From Catelliglobosispora koreensis DSM 44566 (GTDB lineage Bacteria; Actinomycetota; Actinomycetes; Mycobacteriales; Micromonosporaceae), in NCBI RefSeq assembly GCF_000379685.1, contig NZ_KB903249.1, positions 166,795 through 230,794 of the forward strand: a stretch of DNA of 64,000 nt, written 5' to 3'. Below the pieces are notes generated by a model. That model did not search any database, was not told the origin of the DNA, and saw nothing but the letters and a program-made list of their open reading frames with translations. This document shows, piece after piece, positions 1 through 8,331 of the stretch. Position numbers and translations under genes: made by a program. Each line of letters starts with the position of its first letter. Positions within the stretch are counted from its first letter, which is position 1.

Positions 1-1033
1 TTGTGTTTTGGTTCCGCTGTTGGCGGGTAGGTCGTCTGTTTTGAGCGCGAGGTCTATCAGTTCTAGCAGGGCGTCGTGGCGGCGTTGTGCTGGTGTGCGT
101 GGGTCGCGGAATGCTTGTGGTAGCGGCTGCCCGGCCATCTCCCGTACGGTGTCGGCTATTTCACCGGGTTCGCCGCGTCTGCTTTCGCATGCCTGACCCG
201 CAGCGCAGGTGTCGGTGCTGCACAGGCATGCCGTCGCGACGGTGGCCGCTGGGCCGGTATTGCGTAGGCAAGCCGCTGGGCCGGTCTTGCAGAGGCATGC
301 TGTGGAGATAGCGTTGGCAGAATTGGTGATGCAGGGGCAATCCGCCTCGCCGGTGGCCGTGGGACTGGTGTTGCAGGTGTCTAAGGGCGACGGTTTGGTG
401 CGCGCCGGGTTACACAGCGGGTCGAGGGCGGCTTTCAATATGGCGGCGCCTTCGCCGGTGGTGTAGCCGGATAGCTGGTAGCGGCCGGTGCCATCGGCGC
501 TGACGGTGAACGCGCGTGCTTCCCACGCCAGCCGGTCTTCGCGTTCTATCTGTTTACGTTCGTGTTCTTCAGCCTTGTCCGGGTCGACGTGACGCAGGAT
601 CCGCCGGCCTGCGATACGCAGCTCTTCCGGTTTCAACGATGCCGCCTGGCCGAGCAGGACGGCTGCTGCTTCTTCGCGCACACATGCGGGAACGGTGTCG
701 GCCGCCTGTGCGATCTCGGCCGCTTGCGCCTCGGAAAGCTCTCCTGCGGCGAAGGCTTCAGCCACAGCGGGAACAGTGGGCAGGAGTTTGATCAGCCGCG
801 CCATCTTCGACGCCGCAGCGTTGACCCCGACGCGGTGGGTGGCGTTCAGCCATGCCGGAACTGACGCATAGCCCTGCTGGTAGGGAATGTTGCGCCCGGC
901 CTGTTCGGCGGACCGTGATCAGTTCGGCTTGCAGGACCCGGATGCTGTCACGGATATCGACTGCCGCGGAGGCGAGTTCGGTGTCGGACAAGGCAAATAC
1001 TGCCCGTCCTGCTAGAACACCCCGCTGCCTCAC
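1..1033 (-). pseudogene. DUF222/HNH endonuclease (13E12-type repeat) gene, frameshifted, C-terminus off window
   Basis: The minus strand encodes a DUF222 protein of the 13E12 family, which normally ends in an HNH nuclease domain; that part lies beyond the left edge. The GTG start at 1033 matches the start of the second copy at 48329. Compared with that copy, a 2-base deletion near 905-918 (after residues QAELI) shifts the frame, so the protein cannot be made intact. Downstream the old frame is open again, including a cysteine-rich linker that is longer than in the other copy. About 90 bases of upstream sequence, to about 1124, are also shared. Family identity is clear; calling it dead rests on the single frameshift. 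Confidence 0.85.
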
Positions 1034-1148
1034 AAACCCAACCCTACGAGCCGGGTCTGACAGAAACAGGCCGCCCCAGATTGCGGATATCAGCAACCAC
1101 CAAACCCTTGCCCCACAACAGATCTTGGTTTGGTAGGATCAGTGCACG

Positions 1149-2060
1149 ATGAGAAGTGTCCTAACTGGGGCGACCCGTCTTTCTTATGCGGCCGATAGTT
1201 TGGCCGGATTGTCTGTTGGTGATGCCCTTGGCGCACAGTATTTTATGGTCGGGCGTAAGGTTTCCGACCTCATGCAAGGAATTGTCCCGCCGCCGGTGTG
1301 GGAGTGGACCGACGATACCGAGATGGCCTGTTCGGTGTTCTGGATGCTGGGCCAAGAGGGCCGCATCGATCCTGACCGGCTGGCCCACGCGTTTGCGGAC
1401 CGTTGCGAGCCGAATCGTGGCTACGGATACGGTGCGTTCATGATTCTGCGTCAGGTGCGCGAAGGCGTGCCGTGGGAAGATGCCGCGGCGCAAGCGTTTG
1501 ACGGTCAGGGATCGTGTGGCAATGGTGCGGCGATGCGGGTAGCGCCGGTAGGCGCGTACTTCGCGGGAGAGCCAGCGAAAGCGGCCGTGCAGGCGGCTTT
1601 GTCGGCCAAGGTGACGCATGCGCACCCGGAAGGCGTTGCTGGCGCGATCGCGGTTGCCGTGGCGACGAGCTATGCGGTCGCGGGACGGATGGCGGCTGCT
1701 AAGCCGAAACCGGGACCGTTTCTCGACGCTGTCGTTGAGTCCATTCCGGACGGACAGGTGGCGAAGTATGTCAGAGCCGCGCGACGCATGCTGCACGTTC
1801 CGGTTGAAGAGGCAGCGCACTTGCTGGGCAACGGATCTCAGGTCACCGCACAAGACACAGTGCCGTTCACGCTGTGGGCGGCGGCGCGCTGGCTGAATGA
1901 CTATCCGGCCGCGATCCGGGCTTGCGTGCAGGCCGGCGGCGACGTGGACACGACGTGCGCGATCGTTGGTGGAATCGTGGCGGGCTTTACTGGTACCAGC
2001 GGAATTCCTGAATCGTGGATCGCCTCGCGTGAGCCGCTGCCGGCCTGGAGCACGGCCTAG
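1149..2060 (+). CDS. ADP-ribosylglycohydrolase family protein
   Basis: This 303-residue protein belongs to the ADP-ribosylglycohydrolase (DraG/ARH) family, Mg-dependent enzymes that release ADP-ribose from proteins, nucleic acids or small molecules. The metal-binding motif WTDDTEMA is at residues 53-60, GNGAAMR near 124 and the second metal motif GGDVDTT near 263; the full all-alpha domain length is present. No signal peptide is seen, so it should be cytoplasmic. Its stop shares the tetranucleotide CTAG with the stop of the convergent cupin gene. A PARG-type macrodomain enzyme lies 2 kb downstream, so two ADP-ribose hydrolases share the neighbourhood. The substrate cannot be read from sequence. 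Confidence 0.9.
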   Translation: MRSVLTGATRLSYAADSLAGLSVGDALGAQYFMVGRKVSDLMQGIVPPPVWEWTDDTEMACSVFWMLGQEGRIDPDRLAHAFADRCEPNRGYGYGAFMILRQVREGVPWEDAAAQAFDGQGSCGNGAAMRVAPVGAYFAGEPAKAAVQAALSAKVTHAHPEGVAGAIAVAVATSYAVAGRMAAAKPKPGPFLDAVVESIPDGQVAKYVRAARRMLHVPVEEAAHLLGNGSQVTAQDTVPFTLWAAARWLNDYPAAIRACVQAGGDVDTTCAIVGGIVAGFTGTSGIPESWIASREPLPAWSTA

Positions 2061-2536
2061 CTGAGGTTTATCTGGTCGTGCCGGGCGAACAGGTCCGCCC
2101 ATTCCTGTTCGGAGGGTGTTCGCCCGGTACGCCGGATGTCGGCTAGCTCCTCGAAATACGCCTCGCGGGCGATGCCGGGGGCGAACAGAATCAGCATCGA
2201 TGCGTCCGCGCCGGAGTTGTTGCTGAAGCCGTGGATGCCGCCCGGCGGCACGTAAAGGAAACCGCCTTCTTCGACGTCAATCCACTTGTCGCCGTTGAAG
2301 AACGTCATCACGCCGGACATGACGTAGAACGATTCGGAGAAGCTGCGGTGAAAATGTGCGCCCGCACCACCGGCCCCGGCGGGCATGTCCCAGCGGTACA
2401 AGCCGTATTGGCCATTCGTCACCGAACCGGGAGCAACGAAGGTCGCCGTGGTGCCAGATTGCGGGTTCATCGTTAGTTTTTCGAGATCGGTGCGCAAAAC
2501 CGCACTCGTCTCGCCGCTATCGCCGAGATAACTCAT
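2057..2536 (-). CDS. Cupin-domain protein
   Basis: A single-domain cupin of 159 residues. Cupin motif 1 is clear: HFH at 61-63 followed by E68 and a glycine turn; motif 2 is VPPGGIHGF near residue 100. These His/Glu residues would bind a divalent metal. The ATG at 2536 is preferred because an upstream start at 2569 adds only an unconserved Arg/Val-rich stretch. Stand-alone cupins of this type include sugar isomerases, dioxygenases and sensors, and the substrate is not predictable. The gene is convergent with the ADP-ribosylglycohydrolase and lies downstream of the RlaP-like gene on the same strand. Confidence 0.8.
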   Translation of the reverse strand: MSYLGDSGETSAVLRTDLEKLTMNPQSGTTATFVAPGSVTNGQYGLYRWDMPAGAGGAGAHFHRSFSESFYVMSGVMTFFNGDKWIDVEEGGFLYVPPGGIHGFSNNSGADASMLILFAPGIAREAYFEELADIRRTGRTPSEQEWADLFARHDQINLS

Positions 2537-2726
2537 GCTGAGTAATACTACCCAGCCGCGCCTCAACAATCAGGCGATGCACCTCCTCGTCAGCGGAACC
2601 CTTGTCCGGCAAGAATGTAGCGGCGGCTGCCTCTTCCAGAGTTGCCCGTAGGCGGAAGATGTCCGCTTCGAGAGCTGGCGTGGAAACGATTCCGGTCAGC
2701 CTGTCGTGCTCGCCAGTGGCAGGTTG
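2519..2726 (-). pseudogene. Possible remnant tail of a second RlaP-like nucleotidyltransferase
   Basis: Immediately after the TGA of the RlaP-like gene the same frame stays open for about 68 codons to a TAG near 2519. The translated tail (FRLRATLEEAAAATFLPDK, then a short helix ending in VEARL) resembles the end of the upstream intact protein (WEQRLAEAESTTRLPEEP followed by NDFLIRTRR). The reading frame has no start of its own and overlaps the cupin start. I infer a deleted tandem paralogue; chance similarity of two Glu/Ala-rich helices is the alternative. Confidence 0.35.
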
Positions 2727-3389
2727 TCAGAGGTGGTCACGGCGGGTCCTGATCAGGAAGTCGTTGATAGTAGGTCGGTCTGGCTCCTCGGGCAGCCTTG
2801 TCGTTGACTCCGCTTCGGCGAGCCGTTGCTCCCATGTGGCGGCGAGCGCTGACACGTCCTCCCATGAACGCTCGCCGTGTTTGATGGCAAGCAACGTTTC
2901 CCGGTGTTCACCGACATCAACCAACACTTCGTGGGTACTCAGTACGCCCACCCCCGCCATGAGTAGCCGGACCATGTGCATGGCCTGCTTCCACTTGATC
3001 TGCCCGGTGCGCCCCAACGTGTTGTCGAGCTTCTTGAGCTGATCGCGGGCGTAGTTACCGTACGACTGGGCGACCCGGCGCGACAGGAACGCCGTACGCA
3101 CCGCAAGCAGTTCCTCCCCTGTTGCCGTTATGTGCTCAACAAGCGGTGACCAGAGGCACTCCAGCACGGTCGGGTTGGCTTGCAGCGCCAGCTCGCACAG
3201 TCGCTCGACCTCCCACGAGAACTCCTCCTCCCGCGGCCCGTCAAGGTGCGTGGGCGGCTTGTCGAGCTCCCAGAACAGCCGCGTCGGCACGACGAAAACG
3301 CCCCGCAGGTCGACGTCAGACGCGGGGCCAGCGAGCCCATAGGCCCGCGACCCCACGACACACGTGTATATCCGCTCGAATTCACTCAT
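2727..3389 (-). CDS. RlaP-like predicted nucleotidyltransferase (Pol-beta fold)
   Basis: A 220-residue member of the predicted nucleotidyltransferase family that includes RlaP (PF10127), proposed from comparative genomics to act in RNA repair. The Pol-beta motif is intact: GSRAYG at 13-18 and DVDLRG at 25-30 supplying two acidic metal ligands, followed by FVVP and a helical C-terminal half (LKKLDNTLGRTGQIKWKQAM, AMHMVRLLM). It is transcribed away from the SpoU/macrodomain pair across a 130-base gap and toward the cupin gene. The product of the transfer reaction and the acceptor are unknown; the RNA-repair role is family inference. Confidence 0.8.
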   Translation of the reverse strand: MSEFERIYTCVVGSRAYGLAGPASDVDLRGVFVVPTRLFWELDKPPTHLDGPREEEFSWEVERLCELALQANPTVLECLWSPLVEHITATGEELLAVRTAFLSRRVAQSYGNYARDQLKKLDNTLGRTGQIKWKQAMHMVRLLMAGVGVLSTHEVLVDVGEHRETLLAIKHGERSWEDVSALAATWEQRLAEAESTTRLPEEPDRPTINDFLIRTRRDHL

Positions 3390-3521
3390 AGCCGTGGATC
3401 ACCATTATTAGGGTCAGCAGCACTCAGCGATAGTGCCAGGCGGAATCTCGCTGTGCACACCCATTCTGCCCTGCCATACTGCTCCGATGACTGCTTACTC
3501 GCGCGGAGGCGCCTTTCTGCG

Positions 3522-4040
3522 GTGAGCCCGGCGATCCGGGTTAGGCCGCCTCGTGAACTGAAAGCGGCCCGCCGGCGGCGGCCGCATGCGTGCTGGGGTC
3601 ACCTCATCGCCGCGCCGTTGTGGCCGATGCATGATGCCAATCTAGGGACCTTGCTGCGCACCTGTGATGCTGTTGGAGCCTGTTTGGCGGTGCCGGCGTT
3701 TCGCTGGGTGGACGAGGCTTTGGCCCGTGGCAATACGTTGCGGCACCGTAGTTGCGTGCACCGCGTGCGGAATCCGGTTCAGTGGCTGGGTGAGGAGCGC
3801 TCACGGAGTACCAGAATCATTGGGGTTGAATTGGCCGACGAGTCCATTCGCCTGGCGGATCTGGCACCCGCCCGGCAGCGGACGGTCATGGTGCTGGGGC
3901 ACGAGGCGACCGGGATCCCGCCGGAAGCGCTTGACCTGCTGGACGCGGTGGTGGAGATCCCAATGGTGGGCACGGGGGCGAGCCTCAACGTCGCGGTGGC
4001 GGGGTCGCTGGTGCTATATAAGCTCGCGGGATTGCTGTGA
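3522..4040 (+). CDS. SpoU/TrmH-family RNA 2'-O-methyltransferase (short form)
   Basis: This 172-residue SPOUT methyltransferase carries the three SpoU motifs: NLGTLLRTCDA from residue 40, VLGHEATGIP, and the C-terminal IPMVGTGASLNVAVAGS, which form the knotted SAM-binding site. Such enzymes methylate ribose 2'-OH in tRNA or rRNA. I chose the GTG at 3522 because GGAGG lies 12 bases upstream and the conserved part starts shortly after; the frame is open much further up but antisense to the nucleotidyltransferase. There is no N-terminal L30e-like substrate-binding domain, so it resembles the minimal TrmL/TrmH type. Its stop overlaps the next gene's GTG (GTGA), indicating translational coupling to the macrodomain enzyme. 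Confidence 0.85.
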   Translation: MSPAIRVRPPRELKAARRRRPHACWGHLIAAPLWPMHDANLGTLLRTCDAVGACLAVPAFRWVDEALARGNTLRHRSCVHRVRNPVQWLGEERSRSTRIIGVELADESIRLADLAPARQRTVMVLGHEATGIPPEALDLLDAVVEIPMVGTGASLNVAVAGSLVLYKLAGLL

Positions 4041-4846
4041 CGCCGATACGCTCGTCTGTCATGAGTGGACGGTTGCGTGAGATCGCCCGGCAGACCGTGG
4101 AAATCGCGGAGGCGGGTCACTACACGCACCCGGATTTCGGCAGGCGGCAACTCGCCCCTATGGGGGAGACCCGGCATTACGTTCCGGGGACACCGGTAAC
4201 CCTTGCGGGAGAACGTAACCCGGCTCCGAGCATCGAGGTGACGCACGAGTCGACGTTGCAGGCCGCGGCACGAGCGGGTGATCGGGCGGTCTGCCTCAAC
4301 TTCGCCTCGGCGAAGAACCCGGGCGGTGGTTTTCTCGGCGGCGCTGAGGCGCAGGAGGAAAGCTTGGCGAGAGCGTCGTCGCTTTACCTTTCGCTCCTTA
4401 AGGCTCCCGAGTTCTACGCGTTTCACCGGGCGCAGCGGGATCTGCGTTACAGCGACCGGGTCATCTATTCACAGAACGTTTCTGTGTTCCGCAACGACAA
4501 GGGTGCTCTGCTCGAAGAGCCTTATGTCACTAGCTTCCTCACGTCGGCGGCGCCGAATCTGGGCGCGATCCTGCGCAATCAGCCGGACTTCGCCGATAGC
4601 GTGCCGGAAGTATTGCACCGCAGGGCGATCAGGGTGCTCGAAGTCGCTGCGGCACACGGCCACCGCACTGTCGTGCTTGGAGCGTGGGGCTGTGGCGTGT
4701 TCCGCAACGATCCTGCGGTCGTCGCCGAAGCGTTCCGGGAAGCGCTCAAAGAGGTGGACCGGTTCGACCACGTCATCTTCGCGATCTACGATCACCTGAG
4801 CGGAACGCCGGTGTACCAGGCGTTCGCTGAGGCATTTCGACCATGA
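4037..4846 (+). CDS. PARG-like macrodomain protein (TIGR02452/DUF2263 type)
   Basis: A 269-residue protein of the bacterial PARG-like macrodomain family. The diagnostic poly(ADP-ribose) glycohydrolase signature GGG-X7-QEE is present at residues 96-108 with both catalytic glutamates, preceded by an N-terminal accessory region (GETRHYVPGTPV). The expected reaction is hydrolysis of ADP-ribose O-glycosidic bonds. GTG at 4037 overlaps the SpoU stop; an ATG at 4061 is a possible alternative giving a shorter N-terminus. Pairing with an RNA methyltransferase, an RlaP-like nucleotidyltransferase and an ADP-ribosylglycohydrolase suggests handling of ADP-ribosylated nucleic acid or protein, which is inference. 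Confidence 0.88.
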   Translation: MTPIRSSVMSGRLREIARQTVEIAEAGHYTHPDFGRRQLAPMGETRHYVPGTPVTLAGERNPAPSIEVTHESTLQAAARAGDRAVCLNFASAKNPGGGFLGGAEAQEESLARASSLYLSLLKAPEFYAFHRAQRDLRYSDRVIYSQNVSVFRNDKGALLEEPYVTSFLTSAAPNLGAILRNQPDFADSVPEVLHRRAIRVLEVAAAHGHRTVVLGAWGCGVFRNDPAVVAEAFREALKEVDRFDHVIFAIYDHLSGTPVYQAFAEAFRP

Positions 4847-4917
4847 CATAGGCGAAGTTGCAGGTTTGTTTGCATTCATTGACATCAGTTAACGGATGCC
4901 GCTAGCGTCGCGGAGTA

Positions 4918-4931
4918 GGAAAGCGCTTTCC
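4918..4931. promoter_or_regulatory. LacI-family-type operator palindrome upstream of pectate lyase
   Basis: GGAAAGCGCTTTCC is a perfect 14-bp palindrome with the central CG typical of LacI/GalR operators. It lies 81 bases upstream of the pectate lyase start. No LacI-family gene occurs in the window, so the regulator would be encoded elsewhere. Confidence 0.65.
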
Positions 4932-5011
4932 GTAATATCGCTCCCTTTGTGCTCGCCACCAGGGCTTCGCCCGGGGCTCTCGTGCGCGAGCCGTCTCCTT
5001 TGGAGGTCACC

Positions 5012-6400
5012 ATGCGGCGATGGCGTGTGGCAGCGTTAGCGTTTCTAGCCTTCGTGTCCGGCGGGGCAATAATGGCCCTTTCGGCACCAGCCCAAGCGGT
5101 CACGATCAACCCAAGTGCTTGGTACGTCATAGTTTCGCGGCACAGCGGGAAAGTCGTCGACCTGTACAATCTCAGCACGGCTGACGGTGCCCCGATCGTG
5201 CAGTGGGCACGTAACAACGGAAACCAGCAGCAGTGGCAGTTCGTGGATGCCGGAAGCGGCTATTACAAACTGAAGTCACGGCACAGCGGGAAGGTCCTGG
5301 AGCTGCCAAACGCGCAGGACGGAACGCAGCTCGTGCAGAACGCCGACAATGGCACGACACGGCAGCACTTCGCGGTCCGTGACACCGACAGCGGATACGT
5401 CAAGTTCCTCAATCGCCACAGTGGCAAGGCATTGGACGTGTGGGAATGGTCCACTGCCGACGGTGGGCGCATCGCGCAGTACGCCGATCTCGGTGGCTGG
5501 AACCAGCAGTGGCAGCTCGTGGAAGTGGGCGGTGGTGGTGGGGGTAACCCGACCGGCCTCGTCGGCTGGGCGACGCAAGGCGGCGGCACGACCGGCGGCG
5601 GAAGTGCTTCGCCGACAACGGTTACGAGCGCGAGTGCGCTGTCGAGTGCCGTGTCTGGCACAACCGCACGAGTCGTGCGGATCTCAGGCACGATCTCGTG
5701 CTCCGGCATGATTTCGGTCGGGTCGAACAAGACGATCCTTGGCAACTCCGGCGCGACGATCGCTGGCTGTGGGCTCAATGTTTCCAACGCCAGCAACGTC
5801 ATCATCCGCAACATTTCCTTCCGCGACTGGGATGACGACGCCATCAACGTGCAGTATTCGACGCGCGTCTGGGTCGACCACAACAGTTTCACCAACGGTT
5901 ACGACGGGGCGGTCGACGTTAAGCGCGCTTCCGATTACGTCACGATTTCGTGGAACCGGATTTACGGTCACGACAAGTCCATGTTGCTCGGTCACAGCGA
6001 CGACAACGCGAGTGAAGACCAGGGCAAGCTGCGCGTGACCTATCACCACAACTGGTTTGACGGTTCCGGCACGCGGCATCCGCGGGTCCGGTTCGGCAAC
6101 CCGGTGCACGTGTACAACAACTACTACCGCGACAACGAATACGGCGTCGCCTCTACCATGGGCGCCGGCGTGCTCGTTGAAGGCAACTACTTCGAAGGCG
6201 TGGAAGAGCCGACCTTGGTTGGTTACGCCAGCTCGGCTGACGGTGCGGTGGTGCAGCGCAACAACTACTTCACCGGTTCAGGCACGCCTGAAAGCGGTGG
6301 CAGTGTCGCTGGCATTCCGTACGCGTACACGCTGGAAAGTGCGACCGCGGTTAAGGGGAGTGTGACGGCGGGCGCGGGCGCTGGGCGCATCAGCGTCTAG
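5012..6400 (+). CDS. Secreted pectate lyase (PL1) with N-terminal ricin-type lectin domain
   Basis: This 462-residue exoenzyme should cleave polygalacturonate by beta-elimination outside the cell. A Sec signal ends near APAQA (residue 29); residues about 32-180 form a beta-trefoil with three HSGK...QW repeats (CBM13-like lectin); after a Gly-rich linker comes the right-handed beta-helix of polysaccharide lyase family 1, with DDDAINVQ, WVDHNSF, YDGAVDVKRAS and the HHNWFDGSGTRHPRVRFG segment that carries the catalytic region. The ATG at 5012 has TGGAGG 7 bases upstream; an upstream in-frame start would bury the signal peptide. The LacI-type site at 4918 suggests sugar-responsive repression. An N-terminal rather than C-terminal lectin is the less common arrangement. 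Confidence 0.92.
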   Translation: MRRWRVAALAFLAFVSGGAIMALSAPAQAVTINPSAWYVIVSRHSGKVVDLYNLSTADGAPIVQWARNNGNQQQWQFVDAGSGYYKLKSRHSGKVLELPNAQDGTQLVQNADNGTTRQHFAVRDTDSGYVKFLNRHSGKALDVWEWSTADGGRIAQYADLGGWNQQWQLVEVGGGGGGNPTGLVGWATQGGGTTGGGSASPTTVTSASALSSAVSGTTARVVRISGTISCSGMISVGSNKTILGNSGATIAGCGLNVSNASNVIIRNISFRDWDDDAINVQYSTRVWVDHNSFTNGYDGAVDVKRASDYVTISWNRIYGHDKSMLLGHSDDNASEDQGKLRVTYHHNWFDGSGTRHPRVRFGNPVHVYNNYYRDNEYGVASTMGAGVLVEGNYFEGVEEPTLVGYASSADGAVVQRNNYFTGSGTPESGGSVAGIPYAYTLESATAVKGSVTAGAGAGRISV

Positions 6401-6454
6401 TGACCGGCTCAAGATTCTATTTGCGACAGTCGCATCTCACTGAGAGGATGCCGA

Positions 6455-6466
6455 GAGAGCGCTCTC
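6455..6466. promoter_or_regulatory. LacI-family-type operator palindrome upstream of GH64-like gene
   Basis: GAGAGCGCTCTC, a perfect 12-bp palindrome with central CG, ends 38 bases before the ATG at 6505. The identical palindrome recurs upstream of the GH16 gene at 10478, pointing to one shared repressor. Confidence 0.7.
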
Positions 6467-6504
6467 CAGGATAAGCAATCTCGGCATTCCTTTTGGGAGA
6501 TGAG

Positions 6505-8265
6505 ATGCGAGTACTCCGTCCTGCTCGCAGGGTCACGGTACTAGCCGTGGCCCTGTCCCTGCTCACGAGCACCATCACGTTTCTCGCCGTCCGGGCGGCA
6601 GCCGCACCGGTGCTGTTGTCGCAAGGAAAACCAGCCACCGCGTCATCGGCCGAAAACGCCGCGTTCCCAGCGTCGGCCGCCTTCGATGGCAGCACGTCAA
6701 CCAGATGGTCCAGCGCTTTCGGCGATCCACAGTGGATTCAAGTGGACCTGGGAACCACGGCGACCTTGAGCCAAGTCGTGCTGACCTGGGAGGCCGCGTT
6801 CGCCCGGTCGTTCCAGATCCAAACTGGCGCTTCAGCGACCGGTCCCTGGACGACGATCTATTCAACGACGACAGGCGCTGGCGGAACGCAAACTCTCACG
6901 GTCAGTGGCAGTGGACGATTCGTGCGGATGAACGGCACGGTCCGCGGCACGCCCTACGGCTACTCGCTCTTCGAGTTCCAGGTCTACGGTGAGACAAGCG
7001 GTGGCGGCACCTGCACCGACAACGCCGCGCTGAACCGGCCCGCGTCAGCGTCCTCGGTCGAGAACGCGACGTTCCCCGCATCGGCCGCGTTCGACGGCAG
7101 CACGGCGACTAGGTGGTCGAGTGCGTTTGGCGATCCACAATGGATTCAGGTCGACCTCGGCACCGCACAGCAGATCTGCCAGGTGGTGCTTACGTGGGAG
7201 GCCGCGTTCGCGAGGTCGTTCCAGATCCAGACGGGTGCTTCGGCGACCGGCCCGTGGACGACGATCCACTCAACGACGACGGGAGCTGGCGGAACGCAGA
7301 CTCTCAATGTCACGGGCAGTGGACGGTTCGTGCGGATGAACGGCACGGTCCGGGGCACGCCTTATGGCTATTCGCTATTCGAATTCGTGGTCCGCACGGG
7401 TACGAGTCCCACGAGCAGCCCGACGCCATCGCCGACGCCCAGCGATCCGCCCGGCGGTTTCTGGGGTGACACATCCACGATCCCACCTGCGCAAAACGTG
7501 GTGATGGTCAAGATTCTCAACCGCACCAACGGCCGGTACCCCGATAGCCAGGTCTACTGGAGCTACAACGGTGTCGTGCGCTCGATCGCGGAGCAGCCGT
7601 ATTTCGACATGCCCGCGAACACGGCCGGCCGGATGTACTTCTACCTCGGCTCGCCCACGAGCCAGTACTTCGACTTCATCGAGTTCACCGTCGGGCCGGA
7701 CGCCTTCCACGGCAACACGACGCGCGTGGACGCGTTTGGGCTCAAGCTCGCGATGCGGCTGCGTGCTCACGACGGCTATGACGCGCAAGTAGGAGAAGAC
7801 CAGGCGACCTTCGCTGAGGACAGGTCTGTCACGTATCAGAAGTTCGTCAACGAGGTGCCAGCTCAATTCGACGTGCTGGCCGACAATCCTTACCGCATCG
7901 TGTCTCCCGGCAATCACCCGTCGTTCCGGGCTGGTGGTGTGAACACGGGCTACTTCACCGCCTATGCCCAGTCGGTGGGCAGCAGCGCTTCGACGTCAGA
8001 CATCTTCGGTTGCGCGGGTTCGCTTTCGGAAGCACCGCCGTTGTGCTCGGCGCTCAACCGGCACGTGGCTCACCTGCCACAGTCGCAGTGGTCGACGCCA
8101 AGCCTGTACTACCAGGCTGCCCCGGCTAACTACTACTCGAAGTTCTGGCACGACCACTCCATCAACAAACTGTCGTACGGCTTCCCTTACGACGACTATG
8201 CCGATCAGTCATCGTTCATTTCGCGCGGCAACCCGCAGTGGCTGCTCGTCGCGGTTGGCTGGTAA
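6505..8265 (+). CDS. Secreted GH64-like beta-1,3-glucanase with two F5/8-type C domains
   Basis: A 586-residue secreted protein. After a Sec signal (to about residue 34) come two discoidin/F5-8C carbohydrate-binding domains (about 36-155 and 163-290), nearly identical to each other (shared WEAAFARSFQIQTGASATGP), so an internal duplication. A short Pro/Ser/Thr linker leads to a thaumatin-like catalytic domain resembling glycoside hydrolase family 64 (NVVMVKILNRTNGRYPD, FDMPANTAGRMYFYLGSP, YSKFWHDHSINKLSYGFPY), which releases laminari-oligosaccharides from beta-1,3-glucan. ATG 6505 has GGGAG 5-9 bases upstream; a TTG at 6493 is less likely. The GAGAGCGCTCTC site lies just upstream. Family assignment of the last domain is strong but not tested by search. 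Confidence 0.85.
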   Translation: MRVLRPARRVTVLAVALSLLTSTITFLAVRAAAAPVLLSQGKPATASSAENAAFPASAAFDGSTSTRWSSAFGDPQWIQVDLGTTATLSQVVLTWEAAFARSFQIQTGASATGPWTTIYSTTTGAGGTQTLTVSGSGRFVRMNGTVRGTPYGYSLFEFQVYGETSGGGTCTDNAALNRPASASSVENATFPASAAFDGSTATRWSSAFGDPQWIQVDLGTAQQICQVVLTWEAAFARSFQIQTGASATGPWTTIHSTTTGAGGTQTLNVTGSGRFVRMNGTVRGTPYGYSLFEFVVRTGTSPTSSPTPSPTPSDPPGGFWGDTSTIPPAQNVVMVKILNRTNGRYPDSQVYWSYNGVVRSIAEQPYFDMPANTAGRMYFYLGSPTSQYFDFIEFTVGPDAFHGNTTRVDAFGLKLAMRLRAHDGYDAQVGEDQATFAEDRSVTYQKFVNEVPAQFDVLADNPYRIVSPGNHPSFRAGGVNTGYFTAYAQSVGSSASTSDIFGCAGSLSEAPPLCSALNRHVAHLPQSQWSTPSLYYQAAPANYYSKFWHDHSINKLSYGFPYDDYADQSSFISRGNPQWLLVAVGW

Positions 8266-8288
8266 CTGACAGCGCTGGTAACTGACAG
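8259..8288. repeat. 14-bp direct repeat over a stop codon
   Basis: CTGGTAACTGACAG occurs twice, at 8259-8272 and 8275-8288, separated by two bases; the first copy contains the TAA stop of the GH64-like gene. It looks like a small tandem duplication and I see no function. Confidence 0.6.
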
Positions 8289-8290
8289 AA

Positions 8291-8319
8291 GGGGTGGCTG
8301 GGGGTTTCCCGGTCACCCC
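8291..8319 (+). terminator. Hairpin downstream of GH64-like gene
   Basis: GGGGTGGCTGGG pairs with the distal CCCGGTCACCCC (G-U pair and one mismatch) around a short loop. There is no U-run, as usual for actinobacterial terminators. It separates the glucanase from the sigma factor gene. Confidence 0.5.
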
Positions 8320-8331
8320 ACGCCCTTTATA

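Noticed and set aside
1-1124. Prophage or integration site at the DUF222 repeat
   Set aside because: No integrase, phage gene or att-like duplication accompanies either copy in this window.
4946-5011. In-frame upstream start for pectate lyase at 4949
   Set aside because: It would place 21 residues before the signal peptide and lacks a ribosome site, while ATG 5012 has TGGAGG.
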